A stretch of DNA of 64,000 bases from Actinomycetales bacterium (GTDB taxonomy: Bacteria > Actinomycetota > Actinomycetes > Actinomycetales > Dermatophilaceae): contig JADJVX010000022.1 in NCBI GenBank assembly GCA_016710385.1, forward strand, positions 186,001 to 250,000. Direction: 5' to 3'. A model generated the notes under the pieces. That model searched no databases and was not told the DNA's origin. It was given only the letters and a program-made list of their open reading frames with translations. Both the position numbers and the translations under genes were made by a program. Positions 18,843 through 27,725 of this stretch are shown one piece after another; positions within the stretch are counted from its first letter, which is position 1, and every line of letters begins with the position of its first letter.

Positions 18843-19552
18843 TCAGGTCGCGAGCGCCGGCACCAAAGACCGAGCGACCCACCAAGTGGCCACCATGTGC
18901 ACCAGCAGGAAGCTGCCGACCCACCCGAACCGGGGCAGGTGGGTGAGCCGGGCGAGCACACTCGGGTCGTCGTCCGACGTGCGGCGACCGGCCACCGCCA
19001 GCACATGCCGCCACCCGCCGACGAGCAGCACGAGCGCCACCCCGATCAACACTCCCGCCTGCCGGGCATCGTCGCGCCACCACCACAACGCACCGGTCCC
19101 GCCGGTCACGGCGAAACCAGACCAGCAGCGTCAACAACGATCGGATGCGCGGGGCCGCGACCACCAGCACGACCAGGGAAGCGAAGAGAACTGTTGCGCC
19201 CCAACCTGATCCAGCCACCCAGGCCAGCAGTCCGGCAGTGACGGCAGGCGCGGCATAGCCCGCCCACACCATCGCCACCTGCCCCGGGCCGCGACTGCGC
19301 CCGACGGTCACCGCATGTCCCGAGGCATCCCAGCGCGACGAACCCGGTGAACCTCCGCCCCACCGCCACCCCCACGACCGCATGCCCGAGCTCGTGGACC
19401 AATGTGACGAGCAGACGCGCCAGCCGCCACACACCCGGCAGCCCCACGACGAGCACCGCGCCCACGATGACCAGCAGCAGCGTCGACCCGGACAGCTCCG
19501 GGCGGATCGCAGCCGGCCCGATCCGGCTGCCGAGCTCTTGCGTCCACGTCAC
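18843..19552 (-). pseudogene. M50B-type membrane metallopeptidase with two frameshifts
   Basis: The gene reads in three frames. From GTG 19552 it gives a membrane segment and the zinc motif HELGHAVVG, then shifts near 19330 inside a GGG run (removing one G gives FVALDASGHAVTVGRSRG). It continues through membrane segments and shifts again near 19112 inside TTT (removing one T gives VWFAVTGG). It ends at 18843 with a final membrane helix. Corrected, it is about 236 residues, a normal length for these actinobacterial M50 peptidases. Both lesions are single-base gains in homopolymers: decay or sequencing error. Confidence 0.8.
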
Positions 19553-19684
19553 GGCCTTGACGCTAACCGGACGCGGACCCGTCGCCAAGCCGTCGCCAGC
19601 CCGTCCCCAGCCCGTCGCCAAGTGGTCACCAAGCCAGACCTTCGCGACCCCCCGGAGCGGCGCGCCCGCACCGCATACTGGGGC

Positions 19685-20074
19685 ATGGCACAGCGCAACG
19701 TGCTCGGCGGCGAACTCGACTCCTGCAGCACCGATCCCCTCACCGGCTTCTACCGCGACGGCAGCTGCGCCTGCGGCCCGGAAGACATCGGCAGCCACAC
19801 CATTTGCGCGGTTGTCACGAGCGAGTTCCTCGCCCACCAGCGGATGATCGGCAACGATCTGTCGACGCCGCGCCCGGCCTACGGCTTCCCGGCCTGCGCC
19901 CCGGCGACCGCTGGTGCGTCACCGCGCGCAACTGGCTGCGCGCCCACGAGGCCGGGTTCGCCGCGCCGGTCGTGCTCGCGGCGACGAACGCCGCGGTGCT
20001 GCAGATCGTGCCGCTCGAGGATCCTCCAGCGGTATGCCGTCGACGTCCCGTCAGACCCCAGCTCGCTGCTCTGA
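19685..20074 (+). CDS. DUF2237 protein with two compensating frameshifts
   Basis: Begins MAQRNVLGGELDSCSTDP and continues GFYRDGSCACGPEDIGSHT, unmistakably DUF2237. Near 19888 the frame shifts (one C missing in TTCCCGG), and for about 45 codons the family sequence is found in another frame (GLRPGDRWCVTARNWLRAHE, then AAPVVLAATN). Near 20020 an extra C restores the original frame for LQRYAVDVP. The open frame thus survives at 129 codons with a scrambled centre. Function of the family is unknown. Confidence 0.8.
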   Translation: MAQRNVLGGELDSCSTDPLTGFYRDGSCACGPEDIGSHTICAVVTSEFLAHQRMIGNDLSTPRPAYGFPACAPATAGASPRATGCAPTRPGSPRRSCSRRRTPRCCRSCRSRILQRYAVDVPSDPSSLL

Positions 20075-21088
20075 CCTGGGTCGCCGGTTGCGTCCGGCAG
20101 GCAACCGGGCCGCGTAATCGCTGAGCACCCACAACACAGTCTGGTTGAACGGCGTCGGTATGCCGTGCTTTGCTCCCAGCCCCACCACCCGGCCGGCGAA
20201 GATGGCGACCTCGGTCGGGCGCCCGGCTTCGACATCCTGCAGCGTCGACGTGCGCCCGTCGTCGGGTTGCCCGGCGAGCACGGCGTCCCATTGGGCGAGA
20301 TCGGCGTCCGTGAGTTGGACGCCCTCGGCGCGACCCACCGCGATGACCTCGGCCATCAGGGCGCTCATGAAATCGCGCGCCGGACCAGGCGGTTTGAGCA
20401 CGCCATAGGCCGCGCCCATGAGCGCCGACGCCTGATTGGCGCCGACATTGACCATGAACTTCCACCACAGCGCGTGCAAGACGTCATCGGGCTGCTGCCA
20501 CGCCAAGTGCGCCCGGTCCAGGGCCCTGCCGAGGGCCGCGACCCGCTCGGCCTGCTCGGATTGGCCGTCGTCATGCAGCCGCTTGTCGACGCCGATGCTG
20601 AACCGCCCAACCCGCCGGAACTGCACCTCACCAGCCACCCGCTGGGTCTCCATGCCCGCGGCCATCGACAGCAGCACCTGCGCCGGGTCATAACGCTCGG
20701 CCAAGGCCTCCTCGCTGTCCAGGCCGTTGAGCGAGGAGATGATCGTCGTGCCGGCGTCGACGAGCGGGGCGATGAGCTCGACCGCCTCGGCGAGCTGGGC
20801 CGCCTTGACCGCAACGAGGACGAGGTCCACGGGGGTCGGCGGCTCGGTTCTGGTGGTGTCGGCGGGGTCGGTCGCGTCCGTAGCGTCCGTCGGGTCCGTC
20901 GGGTCAGTGACGGCGAACCTCCAGTGCCGCCCATTGACCCGTATGCCGTCCCGCGCCAACCGTTGCGCCCGCTCCCCACTCGCGACGAGAGTCACCCGGA
21001 AGCCCGCCTCGGCGAAGTGCACGGCATACATCGCGCCCATCGCGCCTGCGCCCACGATGGCAACGCTGCTGATCTCCCGACCGCTCAT
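20051..21088 (-). CDS. panE: 2-dehydropantoate 2-reductase (ketopantoate reductase family)
   Basis: 345 residues. Rossmann motif VAIVGAGAMGAMYAVHFAE at the N-terminus; KAAQLAEAVE and the catalytic-type KFMVNVGANQASAL follow. It would reduce ketopantoate with NADPH for pantothenate and CoA synthesis, though paralogues act on other substrates. A low-complexity insert (TDPTDPTDATDATDPADT) near residues 66-83 comes from 9-bp-type DNA repeats. The start at 21088 (MSGREISS) is chosen because the domain begins there. It overlaps the end of the convergent DUF2237 gene by 24 bp. Confidence 0.85.
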   Translation of the reverse strand: MSGREISSVAIVGAGAMGAMYAVHFAEAGFRVTLVASGERAQRLARDGIRVNGRHWRFAVTDPTDPTDATDATDPADTTRTEPPTPVDLVLVAVKAAQLAEAVELIAPLVDAGTTIISSLNGLDSEEALAERYDPAQVLLSMAAGMETQRVAGEVQFRRVGRFSIGVDKRLHDDGQSEQAERVAALGRALDRAHLAWQQPDDVLHALWWKFMVNVGANQASALMGAAYGVLKPPGPARDFMSALMAEVIAVGRAEGVQLTDADLAQWDAVLAGQPDDGRTSTLQDVEAGRPTEVAIFAGRVVGLGAKHGIPTPFNQTVLWVLSDYAARLPAGRNRRPRSEQRAGV

Positions 21089-21159
21089 CCGGTCATGGTA
21101 GGCGGGCGCTCGACAGGGCGGCCGACGCTGGAAGTCGGCGCACGGCATACCGTGGAGCG

Positions 21160-22164
21160 GTGAGCACCCGAATCCCGCTGTCGATCCTCGATCTCGTGCC
21201 CGTGAGCGCCGGCTCGTCCGTGAGCGACGCCGTGCAGTCCTCCCTCGGCCTGGCGAGAGTCGCCGACCGCCTTGGCTACCAACGACTCTGGTATGCCGAG
21301 CATCACAACTCTGTCGCATTTGCCTCTGCCGCAACGTCATTGCTCATCGGGCGGGCCGCCGAGCACACCGAGCGGATCCGGCTCGGCGCGGGCGGGGTGA
21401 TGCTGCCCAACCACAGCCCGCTCATGGTGGCCGAGTATTACCGGACGCTGCGTGAGATGTATGGCGACCGGATCGACCTCGGCTTGGGGCGGGCGCCGGG
21501 CACCGACCCGATGACCGCGCGTGCGCTGCGCCGCGGAGCCGACGCGACCGACACCTTCGTCGAGGATGTCGTTGCGCTGCACCGTTATCTGGCGCCTGCG
21601 CAGCCTGGCCAGCGCGGTCCCGTCGCCATCCCGGGCGTCGGCACGCGCGTGCCGTTGTGGATGCTCGGCTCCAGCCTCGACGGCGCCCAGGTCGCGGCGT
21701 TCCTGGGGCTGCCGTATGCCTTCGCCTCGCACTTCGCTCCCGAACTGCGGCATGACGCGATCGCGTTGTATCGGAGCCGATTCCGCGCCGAGTTCGAGAC
21801 GGCGCAGATCGAGAAGCCCTATGTCATGGCCGGCGTCAACGTCTTGGTCGCGCCGACGGACGAGGAAGCGGCCTACCTCTTCACCACGGCGCAGCAACTC
21901 GCCGCCGGGATCAGGACCGGACGCCGTATGCCGTTGCAACCGCCCGTGCGCGACCTCGCCGCCGCGATCGGCCCTGACGTGGCAGGGTTCGTCGAAGGGT
22001 TCCAGGCGGTGCGGGCGGTGGGTTCACCGGCGACCGTGGTGGCCCAGCTCGAGGCGATCGTCGCGGACCTCGAGCTGGACGAGGCGATCGTCACGACCTA
22101 CTGCCACGATCCCGCGATGCGCGACCGGTCCTTCGAGCTGTTGGCTCAGGCCTGGTGGGGCTGA
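21160..22164 (+). CDS. LLM-class flavin-dependent oxidoreductase
   Basis: 334 residues, GTG start. Signatures of the bacterial luciferase-like fold in the MsnO8/YhbW subgroup: LWYAEHHN, GAGGVMLPNHSPL, DLGLGRAPGTDP. It probably uses FMN or F420; the substrate is unknown. The first 52-bp repeat array follows its stop codon. Confidence 0.9.
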   Translation: MSTRIPLSILDLVPVSAGSSVSDAVQSSLGLARVADRLGYQRLWYAEHHNSVAFASAATSLLIGRAAEHTERIRLGAGGVMLPNHSPLMVAEYYRTLREMYGDRIDLGLGRAPGTDPMTARALRRGADATDTFVEDVVALHRYLAPAQPGQRGPVAIPGVGTRVPLWMLGSSLDGAQVAAFLGLPYAFASHFAPELRHDAIALYRSRFRAEFETAQIEKPYVMAGVNVLVAPTDEEAAYLFTTAQQLAAGIRTGRRMPLQPPVRDLAAAIGPDVAGFVEGFQAVRAVGSPATVVAQLEAIVADLELDEAIVTTYCHDPAMRDRSFELLAQAWWG

Positions 22165-22209
22165 GCCGGCTCAGTCGGGCCTGTGTGGCCGCGCTCGGCC
22201 GAGAAGAGT

Positions 22210-22527
22210 CGGCGGGTCGGAAGGTTTCCCGGCACCGGGGCCTAGCCCGGGAGGTTCCCGCACGGGCCCCAGCGCGGATACGCCGAGTCGGAAGGTTTCC
22301 CGGCTACCGGGCCCGAGCCACCCGAATACACGCCGAGTCGGAAGGTTTCCCGGCATACCGAGTCCCGAGCCACCCGAATACACGCCGAGTCGGAAGGTTT
22401 CCCGGCATACCGAGTCCCGAGCCACCCGAATACACGCCGAGTCGGAACGTTTCCAGGCATACCGAGTCCCGAGCCGCCCGGATACACGCCGAGTCGGAAG
22501 GTTTCCCGGCAAACCGGCGTCTCAGCC
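22210..22527. repeat. 52-bp tandem repeat array 1
   Basis: About six units. Full units of 52 bp start at 22335, 22387 and 22439; the unit at 22285 is 50 bp, the first is longer and diverged, and the last is partial from 22491. The constant half is GAGTCGGAAGGTTTCCCGGC followed by ATACCG; the other half (starting AGTCCCGAGC) is nearly identical within this array only. It fills the space between two convergent genes. The period is not a multiple of three, so open frames here are not coding. Confidence 0.95.
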
Positions 22528-22556
22528 GCCCCGTCCAACGCACACGCGGACCGCGT

Positions 22557-22892
22557 TCAGGAGCGCTTGGGTGGCAGCGAGCGCGCGAAGCTCAACCCCG
22601 CCTCGACCAGCCGCTTCAAGTCGCGCTCAGCCTCGACCGCCGTTGCGTCGGCGTGCAGCCACCCCGACATCGTCCGACCGCGCATCTCCATCGGCGTCAC
22701 CCCGCCGCCGAGCAACTCGGCTCCGGCCTGGGGGTCGACCCTGACCAGCACGCCGCCCTTGCTGCTGGCAGCGACCGCCATGTTGCCGTTGACCAGGAAC
22801 CCGAGTCCACCGAACATCCGCTGCTCACTCAGCCCCGGCTCGCCGGCCACCGCGGCGCGGATTCGGGCAGCCACCTCCTCGTCGTATGCCAT
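22557..22892 (-). CDS. TfoX N-terminal domain protein
   Basis: 111 residues starting MAYDEEVAARIR, with RMFGGLGFLVNGNMAVAA and a C-terminal WLHADA segment, typical of the TfoX_N fold. In gammaproteobacteria TfoX regulates competence; the role in actinobacteria is unknown. The start at 22892 sits in front of the conserved domain. Confidence 0.85.
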   Translation of the reverse strand: MAYDEEVAARIRAAVAGEPGLSEQRMFGGLGFLVNGNMAVAASSKGGVLVRVDPQAGAELLGGGVTPMEMRGRTMSGWLHADATAVEAERDLKRLVEAGLSFARSLPPKRS

Positions 22893-22939
22893 CCGTCCAG
22901 TATGCGGGGAGCCCCCCCACCCCACGCGACGTCAGGACG

Positions 22940-23884
22940 TCACCCCACGGCCGGCGTCGCATAGTCAACGACGACTGCCGCATGATCGCTGAGCCGCTCG
23001 TCCCGCGAGGGCTCCCGGTCGACGACCGCCGCCACGGCCGACCGCGCCAACCCGGGCGTCGCCAGGTGCAGGTCGATCCGCCAGCCCGTGTCGTTGGCGA
23101 AGGATTCACCGAGCCAGCTCCACCACGAATACGGCCCCTGCACGCCGGGATGCATCTGCCGCACCACGTCGACCAGCCGCCTCGGCCCGATCAGCCCGTC
23201 GAGCCAGGCCCGCTCCTCCGGGAAGAACCCCTCGGTCCGATGCTGTCGCCGCCAGTTGACGACATCGAGCGGCCCGTGCGCGATGTTGAAGTCCCCCAGG
23301 AGCAGGAACTCCCGCCCGCGCGCTCGCGCCGCCCGCCGCGCCGCCGTCACCTGCCGGGCAAACCCTGCGAGGAAGCGCATCTTCCGCTCATACCTCGCCC
23401 CGCCGTCGGGCTTCTCGCGCATCCGCCCCGGCACCTGCAAGTGCGCCGGCAGTCCACCCTTCGGCACATACAGCGATGCCACCGTGAGCGGCGCATCAGC
23501 CATGTCGACTTCGAGATACCTTCCCTGAGAAGCGAATTCACGCAACTCACGAGCCAACCTCGGGTATGCCGGGTGGTCGGCTTCGGTGGCGACCCCTTCG
23601 GCGGGCGCGCCATCGGGACCCAAGACCACCGCCGGGGCACCCCAGCCGCGGATGGCGGCGGGCGGCATACGGGTGAGAATCGCGACCCCGTTGCGGCCGG
23701 CGACCGTGCCCGGATCGTATGCCGTGAAGTAGTCCCCGAACGCGCGCTCCGGCAGCGCCGCGATCGGGGCCCGCACTTCCTGCAACGCGACGACAGCGCA
23801 GTCGCGGCCGGCGAGCCACGCTCCAAAGCCCCGCCGATGCGCCGCTCGAATCCCGTTGACGTTGAAGGTTGCGACGCGCAGCAC
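22940..23884 (-). CDS. xthA: Exodeoxyribonuclease III family protein
   Basis: 314 residues, an AP-endonuclease/exonuclease of the EEP superfamily used in base-excision repair. Visible active-site motifs: TFNVNGIRA, LQEVRAP (metal Glu), LLLGDFNIAHGPLDVVNW (Asp/Asn) and the final LSDHAAVVVDY (Asp-His). Length is slightly above E. coli XthA because of Arg-rich insertions. Confidence 0.93.
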   Translation of the reverse strand: MLRVATFNVNGIRAAHRRGFGAWLAGRDCAVVALQEVRAPIAALPERAFGDYFTAYDPGTVAGRNGVAILTRMPPAAIRGWGAPAVVLGPDGAPAEGVATEADHPAYPRLARELREFASQGRYLEVDMADAPLTVASLYVPKGGLPAHLQVPGRMREKPDGGARYERKMRFLAGFARQVTAARRAARARGREFLLLGDFNIAHGPLDVVNWRRQHRTEGFFPEERAWLDGLIGPRRLVDVVRQMHPGVQGPYSWWSWLGESFANDTGWRIDLHLATPGLARSAVAAVVDREPSRDERLSDHAAVVVDYATPAVG

Positions 23885-23911
23885 CGCTCGACCCTAGCCC
23901 CCCGGTGACGC

Positions 23912-24313
23912 TCAGAAATGCAGCAGGTGGTCGGCCCGATCGGCAGGCAGCTGACGCCAGGTCAGCCGACCGTCGCCCCCGGCTCGGCGGACGATCGCCG
24001 CGACCTCGCGAGAGGTGTGACAGAGCGTGTCGGTGGCGTCCTCGCCGCTGGAGTGCAGGTAAACGTCCAGGCCCTCGTCGGGCGAATCCGGCGCAACGGC
24101 ATACGCGCGCATGCCACCCTCGACGGCGACGATCCGTGCGACGCCGTCCACCCACGCGGGGTATTGCTCCAGCCCCCGCAGATATCGCAGCAGCGCCTCC
24201 CGAGCGGCCGTGACATCGCCACCGCGCAGCGACCCGAGCAGACAGTGGTCACCCTCCCTGGCATGGGTCGACCACCAGGCATAGTCGACGCGGTGCGCCC
24301 TCGCGGAGATCAT
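23912..24313 (-). CDS. Hypothetical protein, 133 residues
   Basis: I do not recognise this protein. It begins MISARAHRVDYAWW. The ATG overlaps the stop of the short gene upstream (ATGA), so the two are coupled. No signal or membrane segment. Confidence 0.6.
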   Translation of the reverse strand: MISARAHRVDYAWWSTHAREGDHCLLGSLRGGDVTAAREALLRYLRGLEQYPAWVDGVARIVAVEGGMRAYAVAPDSPDEGLDVYLHSSGEDATDTLCHTSREVAAIVRRAGGDGRLTWRQLPADRADHLLHF

Positions 24314-24468
24314 GGGGCCAGGTCCCGACACCGCTCGGCCAGCCCACGCAGGTAGCCGATTTGGCCCAGGTGCGTCATCGTGTCGCCGACGACCGACACC
24401 AGGCGGACGGCCGCGGTGACCGGCGGGTCCCAGCGCTCGTCGGCGGTCGTCGATCGTGGCTCGTCCAT
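24310..24468 (-). CDS. Short DinB-like fragment
   Basis: 52 residues ending GDTMTHLGQIGYLRGLAERC, which matches the last helix of DinB/DUF664 proteins (the THLGQ metal-binding helix). The rest of the four-helix bundle is missing, so this is either a remnant or a small stand-alone protein. It is coupled to the next gene by an ATGA overlap. Confidence 0.5.
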   Translation of the reverse strand: MDEPRSTTADERWDPPVTAAVRLVSVVGDTMTHLGQIGYLRGLAERCRDLAP

Positions 24469-24546
24469 CGCTCTATTGTCCATCGGCCGCAGGCAGGCAA
24501 CCGCGGCCGCGCGGCCGCGTGCACGGCTGCTGGGGCGGCGACCACA

Positions 24547-24570
24547 CGGCATACCCTGGAGGTATGCCGT
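24547..24570. promoter_or_regulatory. Inverted pair of signature words over the thioredoxin start
   Basis: ACGGCATACC, spacer CTGGA, GGTATGCCGT form a perfect 10-bp inverted repeat. The start ATG of the thioredoxin gene lies inside the right arm and the ribosome site GGAGG forms the spacer, so a hairpin in mRNA would hide both. Confidence 0.7.
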
Positions 24571-24995
24571 CGCCCGTCATCGCGTGCCCCTCTTGCGGCA
24601 CCAAGAACCGACTGCCCCAGGTCGCGTCCGGCCACCCCCGGTGCGCATCGTGCAAGGCCGACCTGCCCTGGCTGGTCGACGCCGGTGACAGCGATTTCGA
24701 CGCGGTGGTCGAGACCTCGGCGCTCGTCGTCGTCGACCTGTGGGCGCCCTGGTGCGGCCCGTGCCGAATGGTCGCGCCGGTGCTCGAGACGCTCAGCCGC
24801 GAGTTCGCCGGCCGGGTCAAGGTCGTCAAGGTCAACGTCGACGACTCGCCCGTGCTGGCCCGGCGCTACCGCGCCCAGAGCATTCCGATGCTCCTGCTCA
24901 TGGACCGTGGACAGGTCGTCGACACGATGATCGGGGCCCAGCCGGCGCCGATCCTGCGCAACCGGATCACCGGAGCGCTGGACCGCCGCGGCTGA
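24564..24995 (+). CDS. trxC: Thioredoxin 2-type thioredoxin
   Basis: 143 residues. An N-terminal zinc ribbon with CPSC and CASC pairs (residues about 8-34) precedes a thioredoxin domain with active site WCGPC and a cis-Pro in SIPMLLL. This is the TrxC-type cytoplasmic disulfide reductase, often oxidative-stress linked. The ATG at 24564 lies only one base after GGAGG and inside a palindrome, an odd arrangement that could limit translation. It converges with the phosphorylase gene, leaving a 7-bp gap. Confidence 0.93.
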   Translation: MPSPVIACPSCGTKNRLPQVASGHPRCASCKADLPWLVDAGDSDFDAVVETSALVVVDLWAPWCGPCRMVAPVLETLSREFAGRVKVVKVNVDDSPVLARRYRAQSIPMLLLMDRGQVVDTMIGAQPAPILRNRITGALDRRG

Positions 24996-25002
24996 CCCGC
25001 CG

Positions 25003-27570
25003 CTAGTTCTTGCCCAGCAGCCAGACCTTGTCGATGTAGTCGCGCATCGAGCGGTCCGAGGAGAAGAACCCGCACCGCGCGACATTGAGGATCGCCGAAC
25101 GGGTCCACCCATCGACATCCTGGTATGCCGTGTCGACCCGCGCCTGCGCGTCGAGGTAGGACTGGAAGTCGGCCAGCACGAGGTAGCGGTCGCTGCCGAG
25201 CAGATCACCGATGATCGGGCTGGTGGCTTGCCGGCTGCCGCCGGTGAAGACGCCGCTCGCGATGAGGTCAAGGGTGCGGCGCAGCGTCGCGTTGGACTCG
25301 TAGTAGGCCGCGGAGTGGTAACCCTGGGCCTGCAACGCGGCAACCTCCGGCTCGCTCATGCCGAAGAGGAAGAAGTTGTCATCGCCGACCAGGCGCCGGA
25401 TCTCGACATTGGCTCCGTCGTCGGTGCCGATGGTCAGCGCCCCGTTGAGGGCGAACTTCATGTTGCCGGTGCCGGACGCCTCCTTGCCCGCCAGCGAGAT
25501 CTGCTCGGACAGGTCGGCCGCCGGGATGATCTTCTCGGCGCTGGTCACGTTGTAGTTGGCCGGGAAGGCAACGACTAGGCGCTGCTGCACCCGCGGGTCG
25601 CTGTTGATGACCGAGGCCACCCCGTTGATGAGGTAGATGATCTCCTTGGCCATGAAGTAGCCCGGGGCCGCCTTGGCGCCGAACATCACGATGCGCGGCG
25701 TGATCGTCATGGGGTCGACCTCACCAGAGATGATCCCCTCGTAGGTCGAGACGATGTGCAGCACCTTGAGCATCTGGCGCTTGTATTCGTGCAGCCGCTT
25801 GACCATGACATCGACGAGGTGACCCGGGGGAAGGACGATGCCCTCGCGACGTGCGAGCAGCGAGTAGAGCCGGTCCTTGTTCTCGGCCTTCGCCGCCCGG
25901 AACGCGTCCCGGAAAGCCGGGTCATCGGCATACGGCTCGAGGCCTTTGAGCTGGTCGAGGTCGGTGACCCAGCCGTCGCCGATGGCCTCGGTGATGACCT
26001 CGGACAGCGCCGGGTTCTGCATCTTGAGGAAGCGCCGGGGGGTGACCCCGTTGGTGACATTGGTGAAGCGGTCCGGCCACAGCTCGGAGAAGTCCGGCAG
26101 CACCTTGTCGCGCAGCAACTGCGAGTGCAGCTCGGCGACCCCGTTGACCTTGGTCGAGGCGACGGTCGCGAGGTGGGCCATCCGCACGGCCTGGAAGGGC
26201 TGATCGGAGACGATCGACATGCGGCGCACCCGCGCCTCGTCACCGGGGAAGGCCTCGCGGACCTCAGCGCAGAACTGCTCGTTGATCCGGAAGATGATCT
26301 CCAGGTGGCGCGGCAGCAGCCGTCCCACGAGGTCGACCGGCCACACCTCCAATGCCTCGGGCAGCAGGGTGTGACAGGTGTAGGCGAAGCAGCGCCGGGT
26401 GATGTCCCAGGCTTGCTCCCACTCCAGGTTGTATTCGTCGAGCAGCAGTCGCATGAGCTCGGGGACCGCGATGACCGGGTGAGTGTCGTTGAGCTGGAAG
26501 ACAATTCGGTCGGGCAGGGTCGTGATGTCGAGGTCGGCCTCGAGGGTGCCCTGGATGTAGTCCTTGAGCGAGCAGGCGACGAAGAAGTACTGCTGCTGCA
26601 GGCGCAGCTCGCGACCCTGCGGCGTGGAGTCCTCGGGGTAGAGCACCTTGGAGATGTTCTCGGCGAAGGTCTGGGCGCGCACCGCCTCGGCATAGTCACC
26701 GGAGTTGAAGGTGGCCAGGTCGAACGCCCGGGTCGCCTCGGCGCTCCACAGCCGCAGCGTGTTGACGACGCCGTTGCGGTAGCCGGGAACCATGTAGTTG
26801 TAGGGGATGCCCATGACGTTCCACGCCGGCACCCACCGGCTGCGGGTGCGACTGTCGTCGCCCTGGTATGCCTCGGTGTAGCCACCGAAGTCGACACGCA
26901 CCGCACGCTCGGGGTTGTGGAACTCCCACGGCGCACCGAGCGAGAGCCACGAGTCGGGCACCTCGACCTGACGTCCGTCAACGAACTGCTGGCGGAAGAT
27001 GCCGTATTCGTAGCGGATGCCATAGCCGATGCAGCTGACGTCCATCGTCGCGAGCGAGTCGATGAAGCAGGCGGCCAGGCGGCCCAGGCCACCGTTGCCC
27101 AGGCCCGGCTCGACCTCCTGGGCGCGCAGCACGGTGAGGTCGAGGCCGCACGCGGTCATGGCCTGCTCGACGATGTCGGTCATCGCGGTCGCCATGAGCG
27201 CGTTGCCCAGCTGCCGCCCGAGCAGGTATTCCGCCGAGAGATAGCCGACCATCTTGGCCGGGCGGCGACGGCGGCGGTTGGCGGTCTCCAGCCAGTCGGC
27301 CATGAGGTACTGCCGCACGGTGCGGGCCAGCGCGATGTATTGGTGATTGATCGTCGAGCGGCTCAGCGACACGCCTTCGCCGAAGCTCAACTCGTGGAGG
27401 AACTCCTTGATGAAGCCCTCGACGGTGCGCTCCGGGGCCGACACCTCGCGCAGCGCCAGCGGGTGCGACGGGCTGCGCAGCGGGCCGAGCTTGCGGAAGT
27501 CGGTCACGGGCACCTGGAACGGACCGGTCATCGCCGCGTGGGAGGGGTGACCGGTGTTGCCGTCGCTCAT
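25003..27570 (-). CDS. glgP: Glycogen/maltodextrin phosphorylase
   Basis: 855 residues, a GT35 enzyme releasing glucose 1-phosphate from glycogen using phosphate and pyridoxal phosphate. The PLP Lys (about residue 705) sits in EASGTGNMKFALNGALTIGT. Also visible: GGLGRLAACFIDSLATM, NDTHPVIAVPELMR and KRLHEYKRQ. Full length. A 155-bp gap separates it from the next gene. Confidence 0.97.
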   Translation of the reverse strand: MSDGNTGHPSHAAMTGPFQVPVTDFRKLGPLRSPSHPLALREVSAPERTVEGFIKEFLHELSFGEGVSLSRSTINHQYIALARTVRQYLMADWLETANRRRRRPAKMVGYLSAEYLLGRQLGNALMATAMTDIVEQAMTACGLDLTVLRAQEVEPGLGNGGLGRLAACFIDSLATMDVSCIGYGIRYEYGIFRQQFVDGRQVEVPDSWLSLGAPWEFHNPERAVRVDFGGYTEAYQGDDSRTRSRWVPAWNVMGIPYNYMVPGYRNGVVNTLRLWSAEATRAFDLATFNSGDYAEAVRAQTFAENISKVLYPEDSTPQGRELRLQQQYFFVACSLKDYIQGTLEADLDITTLPDRIVFQLNDTHPVIAVPELMRLLLDEYNLEWEQAWDITRRCFAYTCHTLLPEALEVWPVDLVGRLLPRHLEIIFRINEQFCAEVREAFPGDEARVRRMSIVSDQPFQAVRMAHLATVASTKVNGVAELHSQLLRDKVLPDFSELWPDRFTNVTNGVTPRRFLKMQNPALSEVITEAIGDGWVTDLDQLKGLEPYADDPAFRDAFRAAKAENKDRLYSLLARREGIVLPPGHLVDVMVKRLHEYKRQMLKVLHIVSTYEGIISGEVDPMTITPRIVMFGAKAAPGYFMAKEIIYLINGVASVINSDPRVQQRLVVAFPANYNVTSAEKIIPAADLSEQISLAGKEASGTGNMKFALNGALTIGTDDGANVEIRRLVGDDNFFLFGMSEPEVAALQAQGYHSAAYYESNATLRRTLDLIASGVFTGGSRQATSPIIGDLLGSDRYLVLADFQSYLDAQARVDTAYQDVDGWTRSAILNVARCGFFSSDRSMRDYIDKVWLLGKN

Positions 27571-27725
27571 GGAGTCCTCGTCCTGGCTGGCATGGAGGCC
27601 CCACGACCGACTCCGGTATGCCGGTCCGCCCCCATTGCGTGAATTTCCAGGCTAGTGCACACGCTGTCCCTGTCCACAACGGTTCGCCGAACTCTGGGCA
27701 ACCGCCCCACGAATTCGCCCGTTGG

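Noticed and set aside
25756..27642. 628-codon plus-strand frame opposite the phosphorylase
   Set aside because: Shadow of glgP; no domain, composition is Arg/Val/Gly/Asp typical of antisense frames in GC-rich DNA.
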